Assembly: GCA_021793335.1 (NCBI GenBank)
Contig: JAJYSW010000094.1
Location: forward strand, 1 to 11,609
DNA length: 11,609 nucleotides
Reading direction: 5' to 3'
Source: Actinomycetes bacterium
GTDB lineage: Bacteria > Actinomycetota > Actinomycetes > Mycobacteriales > Micromonosporaceae
This document shows positions 5,966-11,609 of this stretch, piece by piece. Every line of letters starts with the position of its first letter. The first letter of the stretch is position 1. The notes beneath the pieces are model-generated. The model was not told the origin of the DNA and ran no database searches. It saw only the letters and a list, made by a program, of their open reading frames with translations. The position numbers and the translations under genes were made by a program.

Positions 5966-5990
5966 GCACAGCCGCTTCGGACGGCTGTGC
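5966..5990. repeat. 9-bp stem-loop overlapping a 14-bp palindrome
   Basis: Arms GCACAGCCG and CGGCTGTGC with a 7-nt loop CTTCGGA. The left arm also belongs to the perfect palindrome GGCTGTGCACAGCC (5960-5973), so two alternative pairings exist. It lies 20 bp before the first upstream DnaA box. Confidence 0.5.
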
Positions 5991-6009
5991 GCAGCACGGA
6001 TGGGCCGCC

Positions 6010-6018
6010 TGTGGATAA
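6010..6018 (-). promoter_or_regulatory. DnaA box (perfect TTATCCACA)
   Basis: Reads TGTGGATAA on the plus strand, the exact consensus in minus orientation, about 420 bp upstream of dnaA. Candidate for dnaA autoregulation or an upstream origin element. Confidence 0.75.
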
Positions 6019-6153
6019 CTTTGTGCGAGCGGTGGACGCGTTCAGCGCCGCCGCAAGGCAATAGCCACGCGGAGAAAAAGAAACCGCAGGTCATAGGCAT
6101 GTTTCAAGTAGCATGTCCCTGAGTCGCCCATGTGCACAGGCCAGGTGAGAGCC

Positions 6154-6173
6154 TGTGGATAACCTGTGGAAAA
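6154..6173 (-). promoter_or_regulatory. Pair of DnaA boxes upstream of dnaA
   Basis: TGTGGATAA at 6154-6162 (perfect) and TGTGGAAAA at 6165-6173 (one change), both in minus orientation and 11 bp apart start to start. This is the same spacing as in the main array, which supports function. Confidence 0.75.
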
Positions 6174-6276
6174 CTGCTTTAGGCACGCTGCGGAACAGCC
6201 GCCCGAGCCGGTGTGGAAGTGGGAGTTCCGAGCTCCTGGAAGCGGACGCTCGGAAGCACCAGTCTAGTGCACACAT

Positions 6277-6374
6277 GTCGAAGCTCGCGAAGACATGCGG
6301 GCGTACCGCGCGAGAGCGCGGGCACGTGGAACTGCTGCGACATGCGCGAGCACCACGTCGACGCTCGCGAAGAC
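6277..6374. repeat. 18-bp direct repeat pair upstream of dnaA
   Basis: GTCGAAGCTCGCGAAGAC (6277-6294) and GTCGACGCTCGCGAAGAC (6357-6374) match at 17 of 18 bases, 80 bp apart start to start. Both lie in the 160 bp upstream of dnaA, where promoters are expected. They do not resemble DnaA boxes or parS. Possible binding sites of an unidentified regulator. Confidence 0.6.
6306..6321 (+). repeat. Stem-loop with GAGA tetraloop, dnaA upstream region
   Basis: Arms CCGCGC/GCGCGG closed by GAGA, a GNRA-type tetraloop. It lies between the two 18-bp repeats. If transcribed it would be a stable RNA hairpin; role unknown. Confidence 0.4.
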
Positions 6375-6375
6375 G

Positions 6376-6381
6376 TATATG
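6376..6381 (+). promoter_or_regulatory. Weak candidate -10 for dnaA
   Basis: TATATG follows directly on the second 18-bp repeat and matches four of six bases of TATAAT. The expected -35 position has no recognisable hexamer. Offered only because it is the most AT-rich spot before dnaA. Confidence 0.2.
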
Positions 6382-6388
6382 AGTACTG

Positions 6389-6408
6389 CGTCGGCACTCG
6401 CGCCGACG
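6389..6408 (+). repeat. Stem-loop in dnaA leader
   Basis: Perfect 7-bp arms CGTCGGC/GCCGACG with a 6-nt loop ACTCGC, ending 14 nt before the dnaA ribosome site. It would be in the 5' leader of dnaA mRNA and could influence translation or stability. Confidence 0.45.
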
Positions 6409-6422
6409 TCAACGATCGTGAT

Positions 6423-6427
6423 GAGGG
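6423..6427 (+). promoter_or_regulatory. dnaA ribosome binding site
   Basis: GAGGG touches the ATG at 6428 with no spacer, but is 9 nt from the in-frame GTG at 6437. The spacing argues for the GTG. Confidence 0.6.
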
Positions 6428-6436
6428 ATGGCGAAG

Positions 6437-8224
6437 GTGACCGACCAAGATCTGGCCGCAGTCTGGTCGGCCGTGACAGCCGAGCTGACCGAGGCGTCGG
6501 TGCTGACCCGCCAGCAACAGGCGTGGATGCGGTTGTCGCAGCCGGTGGTGGCGGTGAACGGGACCTTCATCATCGCGGCGCCGAATAAGTTCGCTCGCGC
6601 GGCGTTCGAATCGAAGCTGCGCGACCCGATCAGCGCCTCGCTGTCGCGGTGTTTCGGGCAGCCGACGCAGATTGCGGTCACCATGCAGGACAACTCCGGC
6701 GAGGCCCCCGCCGAACCGGCTTCGGCGCGTCCGCCCGAAACCGATGACACGCTCATCTTCGAGATGCCGCGGATCGAACCCGCAGCGATCCCGCCGCCAC
6801 CGAAGGCCGGCGGCGTACCGCATCAGGCGTCTCCGGCGAACCCGCCGAGCCTGTTCGACACCGAGGCGTTCCGTGCCGGCGAACGGCGCCTGCGCGGCTC
6901 CGAATCGGAACGTGCGGCCCCCGACCACGGCGACGGCTCCGCGGCGGACGTCGCTCCCACCGCCTCCGAGCAGCCGCACTCCGATACCTCGGCGCAGCCC
7001 GCATCGCCCACCTCCGCGCCGCCGGCCTCGACCGAATCCGACCGGTCCCGGCGTCCGGCGGGGGCCGCCGAGCCGTACAACTACTTCCCTCCGGTGGCCC
7101 CGCCGCCCACGGCCGACCCCGATCCCGAGCGTCGCGGCGGCGTCTCCAGGGGCACTAAACCCGCTTCGGCTCCGGTGGCCGCGGACGGCGTCGGGCGCCT
7201 GAACCCGCGCTATAACTTCGACACGTTCGTCATCGGTTCGTCCAATCGCTTCGCGCACGCCGCGGCCTTCGCGGTCGCCGAGGCCCCCGCCAAGGCGTAC
7301 AACCCGCTGTTCATCTACGGCGGCTCGGGCCTGGGCAAGACGCACCTGCTCCATGCGGTCGGGCACTACGCGCACGATCTGGGCACCGCCGCCTCGGTGC
7401 GCTATGTGACCACCGAGGAATTCACCAACGACTTCATCAACTCGCTCTCGGACCGCAGGCAGCAGGCGTTCCAGCGCCGCTACCGGGACGTCGACATCCT
7501 TTTGATCGACGATATTCAGTTCCTGATGGACCGCGAGCGCACCCAAGAGGAGTTCTTCCACACTTTCAACGCGCTGCACAACGCCAATAAGCAGCTGGTG
7601 ATCTCCTCGGACCGCTCGCCCAAGCAGCTCCAGACGCTCGAAGACCGGCTGCGGACCCGCTTCGAGTGGGGTCTCTTGGCCGACATCCAGCCGCCCGACC
7701 TGGAGACGCGGATCGCGATCCTGCGCAAGAAGGCCGTCCAGGACGATCTGAACGTGCCGACCGACGCGGTGGAGTTCATCGCCTCGCAGATCCACCACTC
7801 CATCCGCGAACTGGAGGGCGCGCTCATCCGGGTCACGGCCTACGCGAGCCTGAACCGCAAACCCGTGGACCTCGGCCTGGCCGAGGAGGTCCTGCACGAC
7901 TTCATCCCCGAGGGCGGGCAGACGCCCGAGGTGACCGTCGAGCAGATCATGCAGGCCACCGCCGAGTACTTCGGCGTGCCGATCGCCGATCTCAAGGGCA
8001 ACTCGCGTTCGCGCGTGCTGGTCAACGCCCGCCAGGTGGCCATGTACCTGTGCCGGGAGCTCACCGACATGTCGCTGCCGCGCATCGGTCAGGCGTTCGG
8101 CGGCAGGGATCACACCACCGTCATGCACGCCAATAAGAAGATCCGCAAGCAGATGGCCGAACGGCGGGCGCTTTATAACCAAATCGCCGAATTGACCAAT
8201 CGTCTGAAGCACACCGACGAATGA
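6437..8224 (+). CDS. dnaA: Chromosomal replication initiator DnaA
   Basis: AAA+ protein that binds DnaA boxes and opens oriC. 595 aa from GTG 6437 (598 from ATG 6428). Domain I is about 1-80. Domain II is a long Pro/Ala/Ser-rich linker (about 85-250), a feature of Streptomyces-type DnaA. Domain III starts near LNPRYNFDTFVIGSSNRFAHAAA, with Walker A GGSGLGKTH (295-303), Walker B ILLIDDIQF (about 354-362) and sensor-2 region IRELEGALIRV. Domain IV carries SRSRVLVNARQVAMYLCREL and the DnaA-box signature GRDHTTVMHA (556-565). The GTG is preferred because GAGGG is 9 nt before it and the resulting start, VTDQDLAAVW, resembles mycobacterial DnaA. Transcribed divergently from rpmH; probably regulated by the DnaA boxes upstream. 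Confidence 0.97.
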   Translation: MTDQDLAAVWSAVTAELTEASVLTRQQQAWMRLSQPVVAVNGTFIIAAPNKFARAAFESKLRDPISASLSRCFGQPTQIAVTMQDNSGEAPAEPASARPPETDDTLIFEMPRIEPAAIPPPPKAGGVPHQASPANPPSLFDTEAFRAGERRLRGSESERAAPDHGDGSAADVAPTASEQPHSDTSAQPASPTSAPPASTESDRSRRPAGAAEPYNYFPPVAPPPTADPDPERRGGVSRGTKPASAPVAADGVGRLNPRYNFDTFVIGSSNRFAHAAAFAVAEAPAKAYNPLFIYGGSGLGKTHLLHAVGHYAHDLGTAASVRYVTTEEFTNDFINSLSDRRQQAFQRRYRDVDILLIDDIQFLMDRERTQEEFFHTFNALHNANKQLVISSDRSPKQLQTLEDRLRTRFEWGLLADIQPPDLETRIAILRKKAVQDDLNVPTDAVEFIASQIHHSIRELEGALIRVTAYASLNRKPVDLGLAEEVLHDFIPEGGQTPEVTVEQIMQATAEYFGVPIADLKGNSRSRVLVNARQVAMYLCRELTDMSLPRIGQAFGGRDHTTVMHANKKIRKQMAERRALYNQIAELTNRLKHTDE

Positions 8225-8229
8225 GCGCC

Positions 8230-8431
8230 TGTGGACAACCTTGTGGAAAACCTGTGGAAAACCCGTGATTCCTGTGGACAACCTGTGGACGACGTGTGGA
8301 CAAGGAGCAATAGTGTGAATTCCACTCGCACTTCTCCTGTGTACAACCCTGTGGAAAACCTGTGGAAAACCTGTGGAAACAGCTGTGGATGAAATGTGGA
8401 AAACTCCCAGAACGTCGGAGGCTGTGGATAA
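8230..8431 (-). repeat. Left DnaA-box array (13 boxes, minus orientation)
   Basis: Groups of 3, 3, 6 and 1 boxes. Inside groups the step is 11 or 12 bp, about one helical turn; the groups are separated by steps of 20, 43 and 28 bp. Such phasing puts bound DnaA on one face of the helix. The six-box group is dominated by the TTTTCCACA form, usually weaker than the consensus. Confidence 0.9.
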
Positions 8432-8440
8432 CCTGCCGAT

Positions 8441-8523
8441 TCATCCACAGGTTGTCCACAGCTCGTCCACAGGTCGATACCGTTGACTAGCAGCGAAAAG
8501 ACACGTTATCCACAGTTTCCACA
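8441..8523 (+). repeat. Right DnaA-box array (5 boxes, plus orientation)
   Basis: TCATCCACA (8441), TTGTCCACA (8452), TCGTCCACA (8463), then after 43 bp the perfect TTATCCACA (8506) and GTTTCCACA (8515). Orientation is opposite to the left array, so the arrays meet head to head around 8432-8440. Confidence 0.85.
8483..8511 (+). promoter_or_regulatory. Possible dnaN promoter overlapping a DnaA box
   Basis: TTGACT at 8483-8488 resembles a -35 element; 17 bp later lies TTATCC, a poor -10 that is the first part of the DnaA box at 8506. If used, DnaA binding would block it. AT-rich hexamers at 8547-8558 are alternative -10 elements. Confidence 0.25.
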
Positions 8524-8540
8524 GCAGCGACGACTACGAC

Positions 8541-8580
8541 GACAGTTATATCTATAGAGAGATCATTAGTAATAGCGCTG
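8541..8580. other. AT-rich candidate DNA-unwinding element
   Basis: About 65% A+T (26 of 40 bases) in a strongly GC-rich region, including GTTATATCTATAG and ATTAGTAATAG. It directly follows the perfect DnaA box at 8506 and precedes dnaN, a usual place for strand opening. It may also serve as dnaN promoter. Confidence 0.45.
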
Positions 8581-8619
8581 TGAAAAACCAGGCATCAGCA
8601 AAACAAGGAGCGAGCACCC

Positions 8620-9768
8620 ATGAAATTCCAAGTTGAACGGGACACCTTCGCCGATGCGGTCTCATGGACCGCCAAGAGCCTTCCGGCCCGGCCGTCCGTC
8701 CCCGTACTGGCCGGCGCCCGGCTGACCGTCGAAGAGGGCACACTGACCATCTCGGGCTTCGACTACGAGATCTCCACCCGCGTCACCGTCGACGTCACCG
8801 GCGAATCCGCCGGAACGACCCTGGTCTCGGGCAAACTGCTCGCCGAGATCGTCAAGGCCCTCCCCAATAAACCGGTCGACTTCACCGTCGAAGGTCCCCA
8901 CGCCGAACTCACCTGCGGGTCGGCGCGTTTCACCCTGCCGACCATGCCCTTGGAGGACTACCCGAACCTGCCGCAGATGCCCGAGGCCATCGGCACGATC
9001 GACGCCGATGAGTTCGCCAAGGCCGTCGCCCAGACCGCCATCGCCGCCGGCAAGGACGAGACCCTCCCGACGATGACCGGCATCCAGATCGAGATGACCG
9101 GCGGCGGCATCGGCCTGCTGGCCACCGACCGCTACCGCATGGCCATCCGCGACTCCGCATGGGCGCCGAACGAATCCGACGTCGACGTCACCGTCCTGGT
9201 CCCGGCCAAGGCCCTCGCCGACACCGCTCGCACCTTCGGCGGGTCCTCCGGCCCGGTCACCATCGCCGTCCCCTCCGGCGCCGACGGCGCTCCCGGCATG
9301 GTCGGCTTCATCGCCGGCGGACGCCAGACCACCTCGCGCGTCCTCGACGGCCAACTGCCGCCGCTGCGCAGTCTCCTGGCCACCTCGTACGCCACCGTGC
9401 TGCGCGTCAAGACCGCCGACCTCATCGAGGTCGCCCGCCGCGTCGCCCTCGTCGGCGACCGCAACTCGCCGATCCGCCTGTCCTTCGACGAGGACGGCCT
9501 CGTGGTCGAGGCCGGCGGCGCCGAGGACGCCAAGGCGTCCGAGGCGATGGACTGCACTTTCGAAGGCGAACCCGGCAAGATCGCGTTCAACCCGTCGTAC
9601 CTGCTCGACGGGCTCGCCGTCGTCGATGCGCCCGTCACCGCGTTCAAGATGAACGAGCTGGGTAAGCCGGTCGTGATGACCGGGGAGGCCGCGCCCGAAG
9701 ACGAGGAATCGGACACAAACCATGACGGGTATCTCTACATGCTGCAACCATTGCGTTGGGACGCATGA
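8620..9768 (+). CDS. dnaN: DNA polymerase III beta subunit (sliding clamp)
   Basis: Forms the ring-shaped dimer that tethers DNA polymerase to DNA and is the docking hub for repair and restart proteins. 382 aa, normal length, three repeated clamp folds (about 1-120, 125-250, 255-382). Visible family features: MKFQVERDTFADAVSWTAKSLPARP at the start, LPTMPLEDYPNLP, GIGLLATDRYRMAIRD in the middle domain, and the end YLYMLQPLRWDA, equivalent to the conserved YLIMPxR tail near the partner-binding pocket. AAGGAG (8605-8610) lies 9 nt before the ATG, an excellent ribosome site. It lies downstream of oriC and likely has its own promoter. Confidence 0.97.
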   Translation: MKFQVERDTFADAVSWTAKSLPARPSVPVLAGARLTVEEGTLTISGFDYEISTRVTVDVTGESAGTTLVSGKLLAEIVKALPNKPVDFTVEGPHAELTCGSARFTLPTMPLEDYPNLPQMPEAIGTIDADEFAKAVAQTAIAAGKDETLPTMTGIQIEMTGGGIGLLATDRYRMAIRDSAWAPNESDVDVTVLVPAKALADTARTFGGSSGPVTIAVPSGADGAPGMVGFIAGGRQTTSRVLDGQLPPLRSLLATSYATVLRVKTADLIEVARRVALVGDRNSPIRLSFDEDGLVVEAGGAEDAKASEAMDCTFEGEPGKIAFNPSYLLDGLAVVDAPVTAFKMNELGKPVVMTGEAAPEDEESDTNHDGYLYMLQPLRWDA

Positions 9769-9781
9769 GGCGCTTCGGCGG

Positions 9782-9796
9782 CCGGCGGTTCGCCGG
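9782..9796 (+). repeat. Stem-loop between dnaN and gnd
   Basis: Arms CCGGCG/CGCCGG with loop GTT, 14 nt after the dnaN stop. No T-tract. It could be a weak terminator or RNA-stability hairpin; the 95-nt spacer then leads into the gnd ribosome site. Confidence 0.35.
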
Positions 9797-9863
9797 TCTC
9801 GTCGAGGGCCGAGCGCGAAGTCGGAGTGCGCACGGCGCTTGAGCTTCTGGAGGAGGACGCGGC

Positions 9864-10739
9864 ATGCAACTGGGCATGATCGGGCTCGGGAGGATGGGCG
9901 GCAACATGAAGTTGCGGCTCCTGGAGACCGGGCACGAGGTCATCGGGTACGACCGTGATCCGGACAAGAGCGACGTCGGCTCGCCGGCCGAGCTCGTTCG
10001 GGCACTCGACGCCCCGAGGGTGGTCTGGATCATGGTCCCGGCCGGTGAGGCCACCAGGTCCACCGTCGCCGAACTCGCCGAACTGCTCGACGAGGGCGAT
10101 CTCGTGGTCGACGGCGGCAACTCCCGCTTCTCCGACGACGCCGAGCACGCCGCGATGCTCGGCGAGCGCGGCATCGGCTACGTCGATGTCGGCGTTTCGG
10201 GGGGCGTCTGGGGCTTTCGTGAGGGCTACGCGCTCATGGTCGGCGGCGCGGCGGCCGATATCGACCGCCTGATGCCGATCTTCGATGAACTGAAGCCCGA
10301 GGGGGAGCACGGCTTCGTCCACGCCGGCGGGGTCGGGGCCGGGCACTACGCCAAGATGGTGCACAACGGCATCGAGTACGCGATGATGGAGGCCTACGCC
10401 GAGGGCTACGAGCTCATGAAGGCGTCCGAGCTGGTCGAGGACGTCCCGGCGGTCATCAAATCCTGGCGTTCGGGCACCGTCATCCGCTCCTGGCTGCTCG
10501 ATCTGCTCGATCGGGCGCTCGACGACGACCCGGAGTTGGCGAAGGTCCGAGGCTGGGTCGAGGACTCCGGCGAGGGCCGCTGGACGGTCGAGGAGGCCAT
10601 CCGGTTGCGGGTGCCGCTGCCGGCCATCGCCGACTCCCTGTTCGCCCGCTACGCCTCCCGGGAGGACGATTCCCCGGCCATGAAGGCCGTCGCCGCACTG
10701 CGGGGCCAATTCGGCGGGCACGCCGTGAAACCGGAATAG
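9864..10739 (+). CDS. gnd: 6-phosphogluconate dehydrogenase, short form (decarboxylating)
   Basis: Oxidises and decarboxylates 6-phosphogluconate to ribulose 5-phosphate in the pentose phosphate pathway. 291 aa, the short (YqeC/GndA-like) class rather than the ~470-aa enzyme. Rossmann motif GLGRMG at 7-12; second-strand acid in GYDRDPD (Asp30) suggests NAD+ rather than NADP+. Further motifs: VVDGGNSRFSDD (81-92), VSGGVWGFREGYALMVGG (111-128) and catalytic GHYAKMVHNGIEYAMMEAYAEGYEL, with Lys164 and Asn168 as the expected active-site residues. GGAGGAGG lies 7 nt before the ATG. The presence of gnd between dnaN and recF is common in actinobacteria. The last codons and stop fall in the first unit of a 28-bp tandem repeat. 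The gnd/gndA naming is interchangeable here. Confidence 0.93.
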   Translation: MQLGMIGLGRMGGNMKLRLLETGHEVIGYDRDPDKSDVGSPAELVRALDAPRVVWIMVPAGEATRSTVAELAELLDEGDLVVDGGNSRFSDDAEHAAMLGERGIGYVDVGVSGGVWGFREGYALMVGGAAADIDRLMPIFDELKPEGEHGFVHAGGVGAGHYAKMVHNGIEYAMMEAYAEGYELMKASELVEDVPAVIKSWRSGTVIRSWLLDLLDRALDDDPELAKVRGWVEDSGEGRWTVEEAIRLRVPLPAIADSLFARYASREDDSPAMKAVAALRGQFGGHAVKPE

Positions 10740-10796
10740 TGGCGGGCACGCCGTGAAACCGGAATAGCGGCGGCTACGCCGTGAAACCGACACGAC
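10713..10796. repeat. 28-bp tandem repeat at the end of gnd
   Basis: Unit 1 (10713-10740) and unit 2 (10741-10768) differ only in the last base; unit 3 (10769-10796) keeps about the first 21 bases with one change and then diverges. Each contains CCGTGAAACCG. Unit 1 includes the gnd stop codon; the 28-bp period is not a multiple of 3. CGTGAAAC, half of a parS site, recurs at 10724, 10752 and 10780. Confidence 0.85.
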
Positions 10797-10805
10797 GGCC
10801 GCCAT

Positions 10806-10821
10806 GGGCCGACAGCGGCCC
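10806..10821 (+). repeat. Small stem-loop, gnd-recF spacer
   Basis: Arms GGGCCG/CGGCCC with a 4-nt loop ACAG, 10 bp after the tandem repeat. Confidence 0.4.
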
Positions 10822-10871
10822 GAGAACGGCCCGTGCCGAGGTTTTCGTCGCGGGCCGCGCGAAGCCGACCG

Positions 10872-10912
10872 GCGGCGTGCTCCTCGGGTGCGGCGGCCGA
10901 GGAGCACGCCGC
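10872..10912. terminator. 16-bp perfect stem-loop between gnd and recF
   Basis: GCGGCGTGCTCCTCGG and CCGAGGAGCACGCCGC are exact reverse complements around a 9-nt loop (10888-10896). It is the strongest GC-rich hairpin in the window, 133 nt after the gnd stop and 49 nt before recF. There is no T-tract, as in many actinobacterial terminators. It probably ends the gnd transcript, but could be a regulatory stem in a gnd-recF message. Confidence 0.6.
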
Positions 10913-10961
10913 GTCACGGCTTTCGCATCCGGTCGCACCGGCCTGGACCGAAGGCGGCACA

Positions 10962-11609
10962 ATGGGTGGCGTGCGTGTACGGCAATTGCAACTGGGCGAC
11001 TTCAGGTCCTACTCGCACGCCCAGATAGCGCTCGACGAGGGGCCTTCGATCTTGGTGGGCCCCAACGGGCACGGCAAGACGAACCTGGTCGAGTCGCTGA
11101 TCTACCTCGCGACGCTCCGCTCCCACCGGGTGGCGAACGACGCTCCGCTGGTCCGGGTCGGCGCCGAGCAGGCCGTCATCCGCGCGGAGATCGTCCGCGA
11201 CTCGCGCCGCCTGCTCGCCGAGCTGGCGATCGTCCCGGGCCGGTCCAACCGCGCCCGCCTCAACAAGCACCCGCTGGCCCGCCCCCGCGAGCTCATCGGC
11301 GCGCTCAAGGCCGTCGCGTTCGCCCCCGAGGACCTCGCCCTGGTCCGCGGGGAGCCCTCGGTGCGGCGCCGCTACCTCGATGAACTCCTGTGCTCGCGTT
11401 ACCCGCGTTTCGCAGGCATCAAGGCCGACTACGAGCGGGTCCTCAAACAGCGCAACATGCTCCTGCGCACCGCCTACCTCGCAAAGAAGACCGGCGGGCG
11501 CGGTCCCGGCAGCGCCGAGCTGGCCACTCTCGACGCCTGGGACGCCCATCTGGCCGAGCACGGCGCCGAACTCCTCGCGGGGCGCCTGGCGCTCCTGGAC
11601 GATCTGATC
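10962..11609 (+). CDS. recF: DNA replication and repair protein RecF, N-terminal part (truncated by window edge)
   Basis: SMC-like ATPase that with RecO and RecR loads RecA at gaps. The first 216 codons are visible; the gene continues off the right edge. The start MGGVRVRQLQLGDFRSYSHAQIALDEGP is the RecF N-terminus. Walker A GPNGHGKT is at 33-40, followed by NLVESLIYLATLRSHRV (41-57) and LIGALKAVAFAPEDLALVRGEPSVRRRYLDELL (111-143), all well conserved. Most RecF proteins begin at the position of the GTG at 10971; I prefer the ATG 9 nt earlier because AAGG lies 7 nt upstream of it, whereas it is 16 nt from the GTG. No frameshift is seen. Confidence 0.95.
   Translation, partial: MGGVRVRQLQLGDFRSYSHAQIALDEGPSILVGPNGHGKTNLVESLIYLATLRSHRVANDAPLVRVGAEQAVIRAEIVRDSRRLLAELAIVPGRSNRARLNKHPLARPRELIGALKAVAFAPEDLALVRGEPSVRRRYLDELLCSRYPRFAGIKADYERVLKQRNMLLRTAYLAKKTGGRGPGSAELATLDAWDAHLAEHGAELLAGRLALLDDLI

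Larger units (their letters stand above)
5739..6436. other. Divergent rpmH-dnaA regulatory region, 698 bp
   Basis: No credible gene. It contains promoters for both directions, not precisely locatable by eye, plus three DnaA boxes, an 18-bp direct repeat and several stem-loops listed separately. Open frames here are short and change frame without conserved protein features. A further 7/9 DnaA-like match lies at 6212-6220. In other bacteria this interval carries dnaA promoters repressed by DnaA; that function is inferred. Confidence 0.7.
8225..8619. other. oriC: Chromosomal replication origin oriC (dnaA-dnaN intergenic)
   Basis: 395 bp without a gene, packed with DnaA boxes. Start positions: 8230, 8242, 8253, 8273, 8284, 8295, 8338, 8350, 8361, 8372, 8384, 8395, 8423 (minus orientation) and 8441, 8452, 8463, 8506, 8515 (plus orientation). 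Perfect TTATCCACA copies are at 8423 and 8506; TTGTCCACA copies are at 8230, 8273, 8295 and 8452; TTTTCCACA forms are common; the remainder have one or two changes. An AT-rich segment follows at 8541-8580. Position between dnaA and dnaN and box density match actinobacterial origins. Confidence 0.95.

Noticed and set aside
6179..8281. 700-codon open frame on the minus strand opposite dnaA
   Set aside because: It lies antisense to an unmistakable dnaA and consists of Arg/Gly/Val/Asp-rich sequence typical of the complement of a GC-rich gene. It has no recognisable domain and runs through the DnaA-box and promoter regions.
8230..8523. Regular short repeats that could look like a CRISPR array
   Set aside because: Units are 9-bp DnaA boxes with 2-3-bp spacers and orientation reversal, located between dnaA and dnaN; no long repeats, unique spacers or cas genes.
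8662..9747. 361-codon open frame opposite dnaN
   Set aside because: Antisense shadow of dnaN with low-complexity Gly/Asp/Val composition, caused by third-position GC bias.
10781..11383. 200-codon plus-strand frame overlapping recF
   Set aside because: Out of frame with recF, Arg/Pro-rich, no family resemblance; recF in its own frame has all expected motifs.

Overview
This is the replication-origin region of a high-GC Gram-positive bacterium of the class Actinomycetia. The gene order, read left to right, is parB (cut off by the window edge), parA, rsmG, jag/khpB, yidC, yidD, rnpA and rpmH on the minus strand, then dnaA, dnaN, gnd and recF (cut off) on the plus strand. This is the conserved oriC neighbourhood; a short-form gnd between dnaN and recF is an actinobacterial trait. 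Frequent GTG starts, GC-rich third codon positions, TTGTCCACA/TTATCCACA-type DnaA boxes and parS sites of the GTTTCACGTGAAAC type agree. I cannot name the genus; Glycomyces-, Micromonospora- or Streptomyces-like relatives are all possible.

Left part (1-2955): chromosome partition. ParA and ParB form a tight pair, and four parS sites lie within 2.8 kb: two inside parB codons, one in front of parA, and one inside rsmG at the centre of a 32-bp perfect palindrome. A 529-bp gap without a convincing gene separates rsmG from parA. Middle left (3038-5738): rpmH, rnpA, yidD, yidC, jag and rsmG all read leftward with short spacers, and yidD/yidC overlap by 4 bp. They serve ribosome assembly, tRNA maturation, membrane insertion, RNA binding and 16S rRNA methylation.

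Centre: a 698-bp divergent region between rpmH and dnaA carries three good DnaA boxes, an 18-bp direct repeat and several stem-loops. After dnaA, the 395-bp dnaA-dnaN interval is the origin. I count 18 DnaA boxes with no more than about one mismatch; the first 13 point one way and the last 5 the other, mostly on an 11-12-bp pitch, followed by an AT-rich stretch just before dnaN.

Right part: dnaN (sliding clamp), gnd (6-phosphogluconate dehydrogenase), a 222-bp spacer with a 28-bp tandem repeat and a 16-bp perfect stem-loop, and the first 216 codons of recF.

No new enzyme system, mobile element, CRISPR array or defence cassette is visible. What deserves attention is non-coding or dual-coding: parS sites embedded in reading frames (always read as the peptide VSRET), possible decayed parS copies in the ParA extension, the geometry of the DnaA boxes, and the repeat/hairpin cluster between gnd and recF.
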